NCBI GenBank assembly: GCA_036638975.1
Contig: JAVWJP010000003.1
Coordinates: 62,001-126,000, forward strand
DNA: 64,000 nt
Source of the DNA: JAVWJP01 sp036638975
GTDB taxonomy: Bacteria > Bacillota > Clostridia > Oscillospirales > Ruminococcaceae
Reading direction: 5' to 3'
Shown here piece after piece: positions 43,232 to 52,446 of this stretch. The stretch's first letter is position 1; each line of letters starts with the position of its first letter. The position numbers and the translations under genes were made by a program. The notes beneath the pieces were generated by a model. The model worked only from the letters and a program-made list of their open reading frames with translations. It did not search any database and was not told where the DNA came from.

Positions 43232-46200
43232 TTATTCTACATCGTAGAGCTTAGAAAGCCTTTGCAGATAAGCCCATTTTTCTTTAGCTACTGTGTTTGC
43301 CTTTGCAAACAGCTCCTCTGCTCTTTCAGGGAAGGCGCGTGTAAGCGAGGTGTAGCGGACTTCATTTTTGATAAAGTCCTCATAGCTTGCTGTCGGAGCC
43401 TTGGAATCGAGCTGGAAGGGGTTCTTTCCTTCTTCTGTCAGACGTGGGTCAAAGCGGAAGTTGTGCCAATAGCCGGCGGCAACTGCGTTTTTAATCTCTG
43501 TCTGTGCATTTACAAGACCGCCCTTAATGCCGTGGTTAATGCAAGGTGCATAGGCTATTACTATAGAAGGACCGTGATAGCTCTCGGCCTCTACCATTGC
43601 TTTAATGCACTGGTTATAGTCTGCACCCATACCAACCTGTGCCACATAAACATAGCCGTAACTCATTGCAATAGCGGCAAGGTCTTTTTGCTTAACTTCT
43701 TTACCTGCGGCGGCAAACTGTGCCACAGCGCCTGTAGGTGTAGCCTTAGAGGACTGCCCGCCTGTGTTGGAGTATACCTCTGTATTAAAGACAAGAATGT
43801 TGATATCCTCGCCCGAAGCTATAACGTGGTCCAATCCGCCAAAGCCGATATCAAATGCCCAACCGTCACCGCCGAATATCCAGTTGGATTTTTTGGCGAG
43901 GAACTCTTTGTTTTTGAGTATCTCTTTGCCTTCATCGCAGCCGCATTTTTCAAGCTCTGCAATAAGGTTTTCTGTAGCTGCAAGGTTCTCATTGCCATCA
44001 TTTAATGTTGCAAGGTACTTCTCGCAAGCTTCCTTCGCGGTGCCTTTGCCTTTTTCAGCAAGAGCTTTTACTCTTACTATAGCTTGATTGCGAAGTGTTG
44101 ACTGTGCAAGGAACATACCGTAGCCAAACTCGGCGTTATCTTCAAACAAAGAGTTTGCCCATGCGGGGCCAAAGCCCTTGTGGTTTACCGTATATGGTGT
44201 AGAAGGTGCAGAGCCGCCCCAAATGGACGAGCAGCCTGTTGCATTTGCAATGTACATTCTATCACCAAAAAGCTGTGTAACAAGCTTTGCATAAGGTGTT
44301 TCGCCGCAACCGCCGCAAGCACCCGAGAACTCGAGCAAGGGCTGTTTAAACTGGCTGCCCTTAACTGTTGTTTCTTTAAACTTGTCCATAACCTCTGCTT
44401 TTGCAGGTAAGGTTTGTCCGTAAGAGAAGTTGTTCTGTGCTTCAAGGTTGTCATCAAGCGGCTTCATAACAAGGGCTTTTACACCCTTCTTGCCCGGGCA
44501 GACATTGGCGCAAGAGCCGCAGCCTGTGCAGTCGAGCACCGACGGAACCATTGCAAACTTGTAACCGGGCATACCCTGCATATCGACAGTCTTCATGCTC
44601 TTTGGTGCTTTGTCAGCCTCTGCCTCTGTCATAACTATAGGGCGTATAACAGCGTGCGGGCAAACATATGCGCAGAAGTTGCACTGTATGCAGTTTTCGG
44701 GCTGCCATACAGGTACATCTACAGCTATGCCGCGTTTTTCGTATGCCGCCGAGCCCTGCGGGAATGTGCCGTCTTCTGCACCGTTAAATGCAGAAACAGG
44801 CAGTTTTTCGCCGCGGTGTGCATTTACAGGTGTTTCGATATTATTTACAAAATCAATAAGGTCTTTACGTGGACCTACAGCCTTTGGTGCTGCCGGAGAG
44901 TCGGGGGCGTTCTTCCAGTCGTCCGGAATTTTAATCTCGTTTACTGCGCCCGCACCCATGTCTATTGCTGCATGGTTCATGGCTACTACTTTTTCGCCCT
45001 TTTTGCCGTAAGAAGCTGTCGCCGCGTCCTTCATGTACTTAATGGCATCTTCCTGCGGAATAATATTTGCAAGCTTAAAGAAGGCTGCCTGCAAAACTGT
45101 GTTAATTCTTGTGCCAAGCCCCAACTCTTTGCCGGCTTTTACGCCATCTAGTGTATAGAACTTAATGTTGTGCTGTGCAAGATAGCGCTTGTCCTTGCCC
45201 GGCATTCTTGCGTTAATCTCGTCCATATCCCAGCCGCAGTTAAGAAGGAATGTACCGCCGTCTTTTAAATCCTCTACCATGTCATATTTGCCGATGTAAG
45301 AAGGATTGTGGCAGGCAACAAAGTTAGCCTTGTTAATGTAGTAGGTAGAACGTATGGGTGTATGACCAAAGCGCAGATGCGAAATGGTTATGCCGCCAGA
45401 TTTTTTAGAATCGTACTCAAAGTAAGCCTGCGCGTACATATCGGTATGGTCACCGATAATTTTAATGGAGTTTTTGTTTGCGCCGACTGTTCCGTCAGAA
45501 CCAAGACCCCAAAACTTGCAGCTTGTTGTGCCTGCAGGTGTTGTATCCGGGTTTTCTCCGTCAGAAAGCGAAAGGTGTGTAACGTCATCGTTGATGCCGA
45601 GTGTAAACTCTTTTTTGCCTTTTGTTTCTGCATTTTTGTAAACCGAGATAATCTGTGCGGGGGTGGTGTCCTTAGAGCCTAAGCCGTAGCGACCGCCAAG
45701 CACTGCAATATTTGTAAACTCGGTGTCTTTAAGGGCAGAAACAACATCTAAGAACAAAGGCTCGCCCTGACAACCGGGCTCTTTTGTTCTGTCAAGAACA
45801 GAAATAACCTTTGCTGTTTTTGGTATTGCGCCGACAAGTGCCTTTGCAGAGAACGGACGGAAAAGGCGAACCTTTACAAGACCGACTTTTTTGCCGTTTG
45901 CATTAAGATAATCTATAGTTTCTTCTATAGTGTCGCAAACCGAGCCCATTGCAATTATTACATTTTCGGCATCGGGTGCGCCGTAATAGTTAAATAAATC
46001 GTAATTAGTGCCGATTTTCTTATTGACTTCGTCCATATAGCCCTTTACGATAGCGGGAACAGCATCGTAAAACTTGTTGCAAGCCTCGCGTGCCTGAAAG
46101 AAGATGTCGCCGTTTTGTGCAGTACCGCGAAGCACAGGGTGCTCCGGGTTCAGTGCGTTTTTACGGAATGCATCAACTGCGTCCATATCGCACATTTCTT

Positions 46201-46774
46201 TAAGGTCGTCGTAATCCCAAACTTGAATCTTCTGCAGCTCGTGAGAAGTTCTGAAGCCGTCAAAGAAGTTTAAGAAAGGTACGCGGCTTTTTATGGCAGA
46301 AAGATGGGCTACGGCGGTTAAATCCATAACCTCTTGTACGTTGCCCTCGCAGAGCATAGCAAAACCTGTTTGACGGCAGGCGTAAACGTCTGAGTGGTCG
46401 CCAAAAATGTTAAGCGCATGGGCAGCCACGGTACGAGCCGAAACATCTATAACCGCGGGGAGAAGCTCGCCTGCTATTTTGTACATATTGGGTATCATAA
46501 GCAGAAGCCCCTGAGAAGCCGTAAATGTCGTTGTCAGTGCGCCCGCTGCCAGCGAGCCGTGAACTGTACCGGCGGCACCCGCCTCCGATTGCATTTCTAC
46601 AACCTTTACCTTTTGCCCAAAGATATTCTCGCGGCCGCCCGCAGACCATTCGTCGGCTGCCTCAGCCATAACCGAGGACGGTGTAATCGGGTATATCGCC
46701 GCAAGGTCGGTAAATGCGTAAGAAACGTGTGCAGCGGCATGGTTGCCGTCCATGGTTTTCATTTTTCTTGCCAT
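43232..46774 (-). CDS. nifJ: Pyruvate:ferredoxin (flavodoxin) oxidoreductase
   Basis: 1180 residues, single-chain PFOR of normal length. Converts pyruvate and CoA to acetyl-CoA and CO2, reducing ferredoxin. N-terminal pyruvate-binding domain (AIYPITPSSVMAEAADEW, about 25-42), two [4Fe-4S] motifs CIQCNFCAYVCPHA (about 690-703) and CTGCGSCANVCPG, and the C-terminal thiamine-diphosphate domain (GDGWAFDIGFGG, NTEVYSNTGGQSSKATP). RBS AAGGAGG precedes ATG. Monocistronic between its own promoter and terminator. It supplies ferredoxin electrons to the hydrogenase encoded 6-10 kb downstream. Confidence 0.98.
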   Translation of the reverse strand: MARKMKTMDGNHAAAHVSYAFTDLAAIYPITPSSVMAEAADEWSAGGRENIFGQKVKVVEMQSEAGAAGTVHGSLAAGALTTTFTASQGLLLMIPNMYKIAGELLPAVIDVSARTVAAHALNIFGDHSDVYACRQTGFAMLCEGNVQEVMDLTAVAHLSAIKSRVPFLNFFDGFRTSHELQKIQVWDYDDLKEMCDMDAVDAFRKNALNPEHPVLRGTAQNGDIFFQAREACNKFYDAVPAIVKGYMDEVNKKIGTNYDLFNYYGAPDAENVIIAMGSVCDTIEETIDYLNANGKKVGLVKVRLFRPFSAKALVGAIPKTAKVISVLDRTKEPGCQGEPLFLDVVSALKDTEFTNIAVLGGRYGLGSKDTTPAQIISVYKNAETKGKKEFTLGINDDVTHLSLSDGENPDTTPAGTTSCKFWGLGSDGTVGANKNSIKIIGDHTDMYAQAYFEYDSKKSGGITISHLRFGHTPIRSTYYINKANFVACHNPSYIGKYDMVEDLKDGGTFLLNCGWDMDEINARMPGKDKRYLAQHNIKFYTLDGVKAGKELGLGTRINTVLQAAFFKLANIIPQEDAIKYMKDAATASYGKKGEKVVAMNHAAIDMGAGAVNEIKIPDDWKNAPDSPAAPKAVGPRKDLIDFVNNIETPVNAHRGEKLPVSAFNGAEDGTFPQGSAAYEKRGIAVDVPVWQPENCIQCNFCAYVCPHAVIRPIVMTEAEADKAPKSMKTVDMQGMPGYKFAMVPSVLDCTGCGSCANVCPGKKGVKALVMKPLDDNLEAQNNFSYGQTLPAKAEVMDKFKETTVKGSQFKQPLLEFSGACGGCGETPYAKLVTQLFGDRMYIANATGCSSIWGGSAPSTPYTVNHKGFGPAWANSLFEDNAEFGYGMFLAQSTLRNQAIVRVKALAEKGKGTAKEACEKYLATLNDGNENLAATENLIAELEKCGCDEGKEILKNKEFLAKKSNWIFGGDGWAFDIGFGGLDHVIASGEDINILVFNTEVYSNTGGQSSKATPTGAVAQFAAAGKEVKQKDLAAIAMSYGYVYVAQVGMGADYNQCIKAMVEAESYHGPSIVIAYAPCINHGIKGGLVNAQTEIKNAVAAGYWHNFRFDPRLTEEGKNPFQLDSKAPTASYEDFIKNEVRYTSLTRAFPERAEELFAKANTVAKEKWAYLQRLSKLYDVE

Positions 46775-46822
46775 GTTTAAATTTCCTCCTTAGAATTATT
46801 TATACTAATTTAGTTTATAAAT

Positions 46823-46851
46823 AGAATAAACCTGATGATTTCCCCCGACAA
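46823..46851 (-). promoter_or_regulatory. Promoter of nifJ
   Basis: Minus strand: -35 TTGTCG (46846-46851), 17-bp spacer, -10 TATTCT (46823-46828), about 50 bp before nifJ. The 46775-47171 gap otherwise holds only this and the divergent promoter at 47073-47101. Confidence 0.6.
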
Positions 46852-47072
46852 ACGTTAAGACATAAGAGAAAATGCCCATTAAAATAGATTTAAAGCTAAA
46901 TCAGTATTACCAAGCGTTAGTAAACACTTTACTCCATAAATTCTATCACTTTTAAAGTGCCGTGTAAAGGGCAAAATAGCTTTTAGCGTGTTTTTAACCA
47001 TAAAAATACGCTAAGATATATTTTTATTTTGCAGCAGCTTTAAAAAACCTAAAAGCATTTTCGTATGGTAAA

Positions 47073-47101
47073 TTGACAAATTGCCAAAAAAACGGTATAT
47101 T
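47073..47101 (+). promoter_or_regulatory. Promoter of the CNNM/CBS gene
   Basis: -35 TTGACA (47073-47078), 17-bp spacer, -10 TATATT (47096-47101). The leader carries a small GCGGC-AAA-GCCGC hairpin just before the RBS AGAGGAG. Confidence 0.75.
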
Positions 47102-47171
47102 ATAGAGGAATACAACATCAATTAGCTGCGAGCGGCAAAGCCGCCGTACAAGAGGAGTAGAATTTTAAATT

Positions 47172-48488
47172 ATGAGTGATGCCGGAGGAAATATTTGGGT
47201 ATATATTGCCATATTGTTGTTCCTTATTTTGACAAATGCCTTTTTTGCAATGAGCGAGCTTGCCGTAATAGGTATAAACGATGTACGCCTTGCCCGCATG
47301 GCAGAGGCAGGCGACAAAAAAGCAAAAATTTTAGTGCGGCTAACGGCAATGCCAAGCCGTTTTCTTTCGACCATACAAGTCGGTGTTACACTATCGGGTA
47401 TGCTTGCCTCCGCCGTGGCGGCAGATACCTTTGCAGATATGATAGTGCGCTCTGTAAGCATACCCGGTGTTTCGGTGCAAATGCTTAAAATCGCATCTAT
47501 TATAATAATAACCTTTTTACTTTCGTTTGTAACAATAGTTTTCGGAGAGCTTGTGCCAAAGCGCATAGCCATGAAATACCCCGAAAAAGTCGCGTTTGCC
47601 ATGTCCGGCGCGCTTAATGTGTGCTATATACTTGAAAAGCCCTTTGTTATTTTGCTATCGCTTACGACTAATGCAGTGGTGCGCCTTTTTGGTATAGACC
47701 CCACCTCCGACGGCGAGCAGGTTACCGAGGAGGAAATACGCATGATGGTAGACGTAGGCAACGAGCGCGGGGTTATAGAGCAAAGCCAAAAAGAGATGAT
47801 AAACAACATTTTTGAGTTTGACGACCGCACTGCGGGCGAGGTTATGACGCACCGCACAGAGGTTACCGGCGTTGAGGTGGACGTAACAATAGACGAGCTT
47901 GTGCGACTTGCCGTAGAGGACGGGTATTCGCGAATACCTGTATATGAGGACACACTTGACAATATTGTAGGTATAATATATGTAAAGGATTTGCTGAGCC
48001 TTGTCAAAGAAAATGCACCTCAGCACTTTGATGTACGAGATTATATGCGGGCGGCGCTGTTTGTGCCCGAAAGCAACCGCTGCCGCGAATTATTCTTAGA
48101 GTTTAAGACAAAAAAGGTGCAAATGGCTGTTGTGGTTGACGAATACGGCGGCACCAGCGGAGTTGTCACAATGGAGGACTTGCTTGAGTCAATAGTGGGC
48201 AACATTCAGGACGAATATGACGATGAAGAAGAAGAAGTAAAGCAGCTCTCTGACACCGTGTATACTCTTGACGGCTCAATTTCGCTTGATGAGGTTGAAA
48301 TCCTTATGAAAATAAGCATACCCGATGATGTCGATTACGACACACTGGGCGGGCTTATAACCGACCTTTTGGGCAGAATACCAACAGAGAACGAGCACCC
48401 GAAAATACAAATAGAAGATGTAGAATTTACCGTCTTAGAGGTAGAAGACAGGCGAATAGCAAAGGTCAAAGCCGAAAAACTAACTTGA
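47172..48488 (+). CDS. CNNM-family membrane protein with CBS pair (hemolysin C-like, putative Mg2+/Co2+ transporter)
   Basis: 438 residues. DUF21/CNNM membrane domain (about 1-190) with LILTNAFFAMSELAVI and VTIVFGELVPKRIAMKYPE, tandem CBS domains (about 205-330; TAGEVMTHRTEVTGVEVD and MAVVVDEYGGTSGVVTMEDL), and a C-terminal CorC_HlyC domain (about 350-435). Members export or regulate divalent cations; the old name hemolysin is not evidence of toxicity. Followed by the terminator 48493-48532. Confidence 0.92.
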   Translation: MSDAGGNIWVYIAILLFLILTNAFFAMSELAVIGINDVRLARMAEAGDKKAKILVRLTAMPSRFLSTIQVGVTLSGMLASAVAADTFADMIVRSVSIPGVSVQMLKIASIIIITFLLSFVTIVFGELVPKRIAMKYPEKVAFAMSGALNVCYILEKPFVILLSLTTNAVVRLFGIDPTSDGEQVTEEEIRMMVDVGNERGVIEQSQKEMINNIFEFDDRTAGEVMTHRTEVTGVEVDVTIDELVRLAVEDGYSRIPVYEDTLDNIVGIIYVKDLLSLVKENAPQHFDVRDYMRAALFVPESNRCRELFLEFKTKKVQMAVVVDEYGGTSGVVTMEDLLESIVGNIQDEYDDEEEEVKQLSDTVYTLDGSISLDEVEILMKISIPDDVDYDTLGGLITDLLGRIPTENEHPKIQIEDVEFTVLEVEDRRIAKVKAEKLT

Positions 48489-48492
48489 CATC

Positions 48493-48532
48493 AAACAATT
48501 CCACAATTGCACAGGCAGTTGTGGAATTGTTT
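48493..48532. terminator. Terminator after the CNNM gene
   Basis: AAACAATTCCACAA / TTGTGGAATTGTTT perfect 14-bp stem followed by T-run on the plus strand. Confidence 0.85.
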
Positions 48533-48556
48533 TTTTAAGCTCAGCGCAAATTTAAT

Positions 48557-48742
48557 TTACATTCTTGCAAGTGCCTGTAACATAACAAAGCAAATTATAA
48601 GCACAAATGCAACTATGCACACTATGCCGATAATGCGAAACTTTTTATTTCCGCGGGCAATCCCCACGGACGTAAGCACAACGCCCGCAACAAGTGCCGC
48701 AAGTGCCAAAAGCGGAAGAATCTTAAATATAAAAACCGGCAT
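48557..48742 (-). CDS. Small two-span membrane protein, unknown
   Basis: 61 residues, almost entirely two hydrophobic helices (LLALAALVAGVVLTSVGIA and IIGIVCIVAFVLIICFVML) joined by a short basic loop. Start set at 48742 because GAGGTG lies upstream; an in-frame ATG at 48760 lacks an RBS. It lies 24 bp downstream of the PHP gene and may be the last gene of the sensory hydrogenase operon. No family recognised. Confidence 0.55.
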   Translation of the reverse strand: MPVFIFKILPLLALAALVAGVVLTSVGIARGNKKFRIIGIVCIVAFVLIICFVMLQALARM

Positions 48743-48766
48743 AACGCACCTCACATTCAAAAAAAT

Positions 48767-49465
48767 TTACAAAGACATTAAATATTCCAAAACATTATCA
48801 CAGTCAATAGAATTTTGCGCCTCTGCAATATCCCACAGGTAATGTGCGTCGGAATCGTGCATAATAAGCGCTGTTTTAGGGTTTGGCAGTAATGGCAAAA
48901 CTCGCGCAAGCGCCGCCTTGTCCTTAACCTCATATGCCGTAAAGCCGCATTCCGGCGGCACCATACCAAGGCTTGACAAAATGCTGTACGAGCTTTTGTC
49001 TATATGTGCGGGGAAGGCATAGCCGCCAAAGCTTTTTACAAGAGCCGCAAGCTCCATAACGCTTATACTTACAGCGTTTATCAGAAGCTTAGGCTCGTAA
49101 CCTAACAGCTCGTCATTTTCATCAAGTATGCGCTGCTCGCCAAAAATTTCGGGGTCATTTTTAAAGTCGGGCAGCCTCGCGTAAACATATTCGTCAAAAT
49201 CCAGTGCTTTTTGCAGGCTGGAAAAAAGGCAGACCGCATGTGCCTCCTCCTCGGTGTTAATCTCCATTCCGCATATAACATTAAGCCCGCTGCCCGCTGC
49301 CGCCTTTACAAATGCAGGGCAGTTTTTGCACGAATTATGGTCTGTTAAAGCTATTGTATTAAGCCCCTTTAGCACAGCCATGTTTACTATATTGTTCGGC
49401 GTCATGTCATTGTCCCCACAGGGCGAAAGCGCCGAATGTATATGCAAATCGTAAAAATTGTTCAT
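48767..49465 (-). CDS. PHP-domain phosphoesterase
   Basis: 232 residues. PHP metal motifs DLHIHSALSPCGDNDM (7-22), ALTDHNSCKNC (about 39-49), CGMEIN and the late ALIMHDSDAHY. Probably a metal-dependent phosphatase on a nucleotide or sugar phosphate; the substrate is unknown. It overlaps the DRTGG gene by 4 bp, so it is translationally coupled to the sensory hydrogenase group, in which PHP proteins are a frequent member in clostridia. Confidence 0.85.
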   Translation of the reverse strand: MNNFYDLHIHSALSPCGDNDMTPNNIVNMAVLKGLNTIALTDHNSCKNCPAFVKAAAGSGLNVICGMEINTEEEAHAVCLFSSLQKALDFDEYVYARLPDFKNDPEIFGEQRILDENDELLGYEPKLLINAVSISVMELAALVKSFGGYAFPAHIDKSSYSILSSLGMVPPECGFTAYEVKDKAALARVLPLLPNPKTALIMHDSDAHYLWDIAEAQNSIDCDNVLEYLMSL

Positions 49466-49794
49466 TTTATTGCATCGTATATTACAAGCCCCGCTTTAAA
49501 TTCCGACAGCGACGTCCGCAGCACTGCAACACCCTCTGCGGTGGCTTTTGCACTTGCGGCTTCGTCCGCATTGGCATTCTCCGCAAGGACAATACACGCG
49601 CAGTCTGCAAGCACAGCCACTGCTACGGCATTAAGGTTGCCCATTACGGTAACCCACGCGCCGTCGGTAGGGGCGCGCCCCATTGCCCAGCTTAAAAGGT
49701 CACAGCAAAATACATCAGTCACCTCGCGGCTAAGCCCCGCTCCGCCGCACAAAATTTCAAAGTTGCACTTTTTCGCAATCTGCTCTACTGTCAT
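49462..49794 (-). CDS. DRTGG-domain protein
   Basis: 110 residues, a single DRTGG-like domain (VTDVFCCDLLSWAMGR, then WVTVMGNLNAVAVAVLADCA). Such stand-alone domains accompany sensory hydrogenases. It lies 43 bp after the hydrogenase-like gene and overlaps the PHP gene. The ligand is unknown; nucleotide binding is a plausible guess. A second paralogue is at 51676-52026 in the same operon. Confidence 0.8.
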   Translation of the reverse strand: MTVEQIAKKCNFEILCGGAGLSREVTDVFCCDLLSWAMGRAPTDGAWVTVMGNLNAVAVAVLADCACIVLAENANADEAASAKATAEGVAVLRTSLSEFKAGLVIYDAIK

Positions 49795-49836
49795 ATAAAC
49801 ACCTCTTGCATTTTTGTTTTGTAAAATAGCTTAATC

Positions 49837-51159
49837 TTATGGGTTTCCCCACGTTTTTAGGTTTGCCGGTATGTGCCCCTCTAAGGTGGCAATAGAGGCG
49901 GCAATCTCCTGCATATGGCTTTTTAGTCGGAACACGCAGTCATCTGCCGAAGCATAACCGCGCACAATGTCCTCGGCAAGCGCCTTACAGCTGGGCGCGC
50001 CGCAAGCCCCGCAGTCTATACCCTGAAAGGTGTCGGCAATTTTTTGCAGCTCGGCAAGCTTCTCCATAGCTGTAGAAACGTCCGGGTCAAGCTGCAACAC
50101 AGGCTCGTACTCAAGGCGTATATCAAACCTTGCATATGCCGGTATATTGTCCCCCATTTTGTTGCACGAAACAGGCAGGTATTTGCGTATGCGCTTTAGC
50201 TTTGCCTTTGCTATGTACGGGTTTTCTACCGTCAAAACCCCGCCCACGCAGCCCGCTGAGCAAGCATTAAGCTCAACGAAGTCCAAGTCGCGGTAACGCT
50301 CGTCCTCTAAATCCTCAAGCACCTTTATAACGTTTTCTATCCCGTCCGCGGCAAGATACCTGTCATTAAGCAATGAGTATGCCTCTCCGCCGCTGCTGCC
50401 CCAGCCAACGCCCATGCGCCCCACCGAAACAAGCTCCTCTTTAAGCGGCTCTGCGGCAACCTCCTTCATGGCGGCAATAAGCTTTGGGTAGAGGTCGCTT
50501 ATCGCCATAACACCGTCTATCAGGCTGCGCCCCGTGCCCATAGGCATTTTAGCGGCTGTCACCTTTGCGGGGCAAGGCGAAATAAAGAACGCACCGACGT
50601 CCTCCGGCTTATAGCCCAAATCCTCAACAGCGTGCTTTTTTGCCATTCTTGCTGCTATCTCCGCAGGTGCTACAAGCGGCAGTACATTTAAGAGCAGGTC
50701 CGGAAAGCGCACCCTTATAAGCCTTGTCACCACAGGGCAGGCAGAGCTTATAACAGGGCGCTGTAGCTGCCCCTCCGCCATAAGTGTACGCGTTGCGTCC
50801 GACACCATTTCGGCAGCCTTTGCAACTTCAAATACATCGTCAAAGCCCAGCTTTAAAAGCGCACCCAAAACAATGTCAATATCGTCAAGGTTGTTAAACT
50901 GCCCATAAAGCGCGGGGGCAGGCAGAGCTATTTTGTATTTATAATTTTTTATTACGTCTAAAGAATCGAAAACCGCTTTTTTTGCGTGATGCGGGCAAAC
51001 TCTAATACACTCGCCGCAGTCTATACAGCGGTCGCTTAATATTTTTGCCTTTCCGTCGCGCACCCGTATAGCCTCTGTGGGACAGCGCTTAATGCAGTTT
51101 ATACAGCCATGACAGGCATCTTTATCTAAGGTGACCGAATGAAAAAACTTTGTTTCCAT
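49837..51159 (-). CDS. [FeFe]-hydrogenase-like sensory protein (group D-type)
   Basis: 440 residues. Two N-terminal [4Fe-4S] motifs (CHGCINCIKRCP about 16-27; CIDCGECIRVCP about 45-56), then an H-cluster domain with all four cluster Cys positions kept: SSACP (Cys141), SPCPAK (Cys196) and NACSAGCVGG (Cys300, Cys304). A C-terminal CGACGAPSC motif adds another cluster. Ala replaces the first Cys of the canonical L1 motif TSCCP, as described for putative H2 sensors such as T. maritima HydS, so it is more likely a sensor than a catalyst. Start at 51159 after CGGAG; it is flanked by an ATPase and DRTGG proteins. Confidence 0.88.
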   Translation of the reverse strand: METKFFHSVTLDKDACHGCINCIKRCPTEAIRVRDGKAKILSDRCIDCGECIRVCPHHAKKAVFDSLDVIKNYKYKIALPAPALYGQFNNLDDIDIVLGALLKLGFDDVFEVAKAAEMVSDATRTLMAEGQLQRPVISSACPVVTRLIRVRFPDLLLNVLPLVAPAEIAARMAKKHAVEDLGYKPEDVGAFFISPCPAKVTAAKMPMGTGRSLIDGVMAISDLYPKLIAAMKEVAAEPLKEELVSVGRMGVGWGSSGGEAYSLLNDRYLAADGIENVIKVLEDLEDERYRDLDFVELNACSAGCVGGVLTVENPYIAKAKLKRIRKYLPVSCNKMGDNIPAYARFDIRLEYEPVLQLDPDVSTAMEKLAELQKIADTFQGIDCGACGAPSCKALAEDIVRGYASADDCVFRLKSHMQEIAASIATLEGHIPANLKTWGNP

Positions 51160-51247
51160 AAATGCTCCGTTCCGCCGCCTGACTTGACACAAAATAGTGC
51201 CTTAAAGCAGCAAAATTGCTTTGTGCAAAAGCTTTGCCATAAAAGCC

Positions 51248-51676
51248 TTAGGGCTTTACATGGACAAGCATTCTTACCGTTGTGCCCACACCCACTGTGC
51301 TTTCCAGCGTCATTTCGTCGGTGTAGCTTTTCATGTTTGGCAGCCCCATGCCCGCCCCAAAGCCCAGCGAGCGCACGTCCTCCGGCGCGGTGCTCCAGCC
51401 CTCGCGCATTGCAAGCGCTATGTCGGCTATGCCGGGGCCCTTGTCGGTAAGCGTCATTTTTATATCGTCAGACGTAACCTCTATGTTTATTTTGCCGCCA
51501 TTTGCGTGTATAACCATGTTTATTTCGCCCTCGTAAACAGCAATGGCAACACGCCTTATAATATCCGGCGCTATACCTATTTGTTTAAGGGCTTTTTTAA
51601 TACTTGACGAGGCCTCTCCCGCACGGGTAAAGTCGTCCCCCGGCACTGTATATTCAAATGTCATTGCATTTGGCAC
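51248..51676 (-). CDS. Anti-sigma-factor-like GHKL ATPase
   Basis: 142 residues, HATPase fold like SpoIIAB/RsbW: IAVYEGEINMVIHA as N box (about 47-60), LTDKGPGIADI as G1 (about 76-86) and GFGAGMGLPNMKSYTD as G2. No dimerisation helix, so it is not a classical histidine kinase. Start is GTG at 51676, overlapping the preceding DRTGG stop by one base. By analogy it may phosphorylate or bind a partner according to the state of the hydrogenase-like sensor; no STAS or sigma partner is encoded nearby. Confidence 0.82.
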   Translation of the reverse strand: MPNAMTFEYTVPGDDFTRAGEASSSIKKALKQIGIAPDIIRRVAIAVYEGEINMVIHANGGKINIEVTSDDIKMTLTDKGPGIADIALAMREGWSTAPEDVRSLGFGAGMGLPNMKSYTDEMTLESTVGVGTTVRMLVHVKP

Positions 51677-52026
51677 TAGTTATCGTAACCTCCTCCAAGC
51701 CCCTTTTCATACAAAAGCCCGCAGGCTAAAAACATACGGCAGGGCGAGGTAAGAACAGAAATTCCGCGTTCATTTGCAAGCCTTACAATAGCTTCGTCAG
51801 GCGCTTTGCCGCGCACAAAAACGATGCACAAAATATCCATCATCTCGGCAGTTCGCACCACCTGTAGGTTTACAAGCCCCGTAAGCAGAACAGACTGGTC
51901 CTTTACAAATGCCAAAACATCACTCATCATGTCGCTTCCGCAGGCATTATGTACCTCACGCTCCAGACCGTCGCCCTCACACAAAACATCTGCTTTTAAT
52001 ATCTCTTTAATATCTCCTATTGTCAT
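51676..52026 (-). CDS. DRTGG-domain protein, first gene of the sensory hydrogenase operon
   Basis: 116 residues, DRTGG-like domain with SDMMSDVLAFVKDQSVLLTG (about 31-50) and an end EKGLGGGYDN. Paralogue of the protein at 49462-49794. It starts the minus-strand operon; promoter at 52159-52187 about 130 bp upstream. It overlaps the ATPase gene by one base. Confidence 0.78.
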   Translation of the reverse strand: MTIGDIKEILKADVLCEGDGLEREVHNACGSDMMSDVLAFVKDQSVLLTGLVNLQVVRTAEMMDILCIVFVRGKAPDEAIVRLANERGISVLTSPCRMFLACGLLYEKGLGGGYDN

Positions 52027-52158
52027 AATGACCCCGCCTTACTGTTTTTTTGTTTATTTCACCATGTGTAAACCCGGCTTAGGCACTTTAATTTACAGAT
52101 ATCGTCCACATAATCCAAGTTACCCCGCTATGTCAATCAAACAAGACCCGCTATATAC

Positions 52159-52187
52159 ATTATAATGTTGCGAGGCACTAAAAGCAA
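52159..52187 (-). promoter_or_regulatory. Promoter of the sensory hydrogenase operon
   Basis: Minus strand: -35 TTGCTT (52182-52187), 17-bp spacer, -10 TATAAT (52159-52164). The -10 is embedded in the 12-bp palindrome ACATTATAATGT (52157-52168), a possible operator. Confidence 0.65.
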
Positions 52188-52355
52188 ACAAAACCTCAGC
52201 TTCCGCAAAATAAAAACAATACAAAAATAAACTTGAAAACAGTGCATAATAACGAAGCTTTTTGTCGGTTCTTCCATCTTTTAGACAGATAAAATGTAAA
52301 TTTGCCTTTTTTTTAAAAACTTAACCTTAAAGCAGTAGATTTTTTTCTCATAGTC

Positions 52356-52364
52356 TGGTATAAT
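52356..52364 (+). promoter_or_regulatory. Extended -10 promoter of the hydCBA operon
   Basis: TGGTATAAT with no clear -35, 82 bp before hydC. The rest of the 52027-52443 gap contains the divergent minus-strand promoter and no gene; no Rex-type operator was recognised. Confidence 0.55.
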
Positions 52365-52446
52365 TTTAACAAATATAATGTTGCTTTTGTGTACACCGCC
52401 ATAACTTTTAAAACAAAAGCACAATAATACCAAGGAGGTTTATTTG

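Noticed and set aside
43262..44005. 247-codon plus-strand frame opposite nifJ
   Set aside because: Cys/Phe-rich product antisense to the PFOR C-terminal domain; no RBS or promoter.
52027..52443. Rex operator between the two hydrogenase operons
   Set aside because: No TTGTTAANNNNTTAACAA-like site could be found; only the promoters and a 12-bp palindrome.
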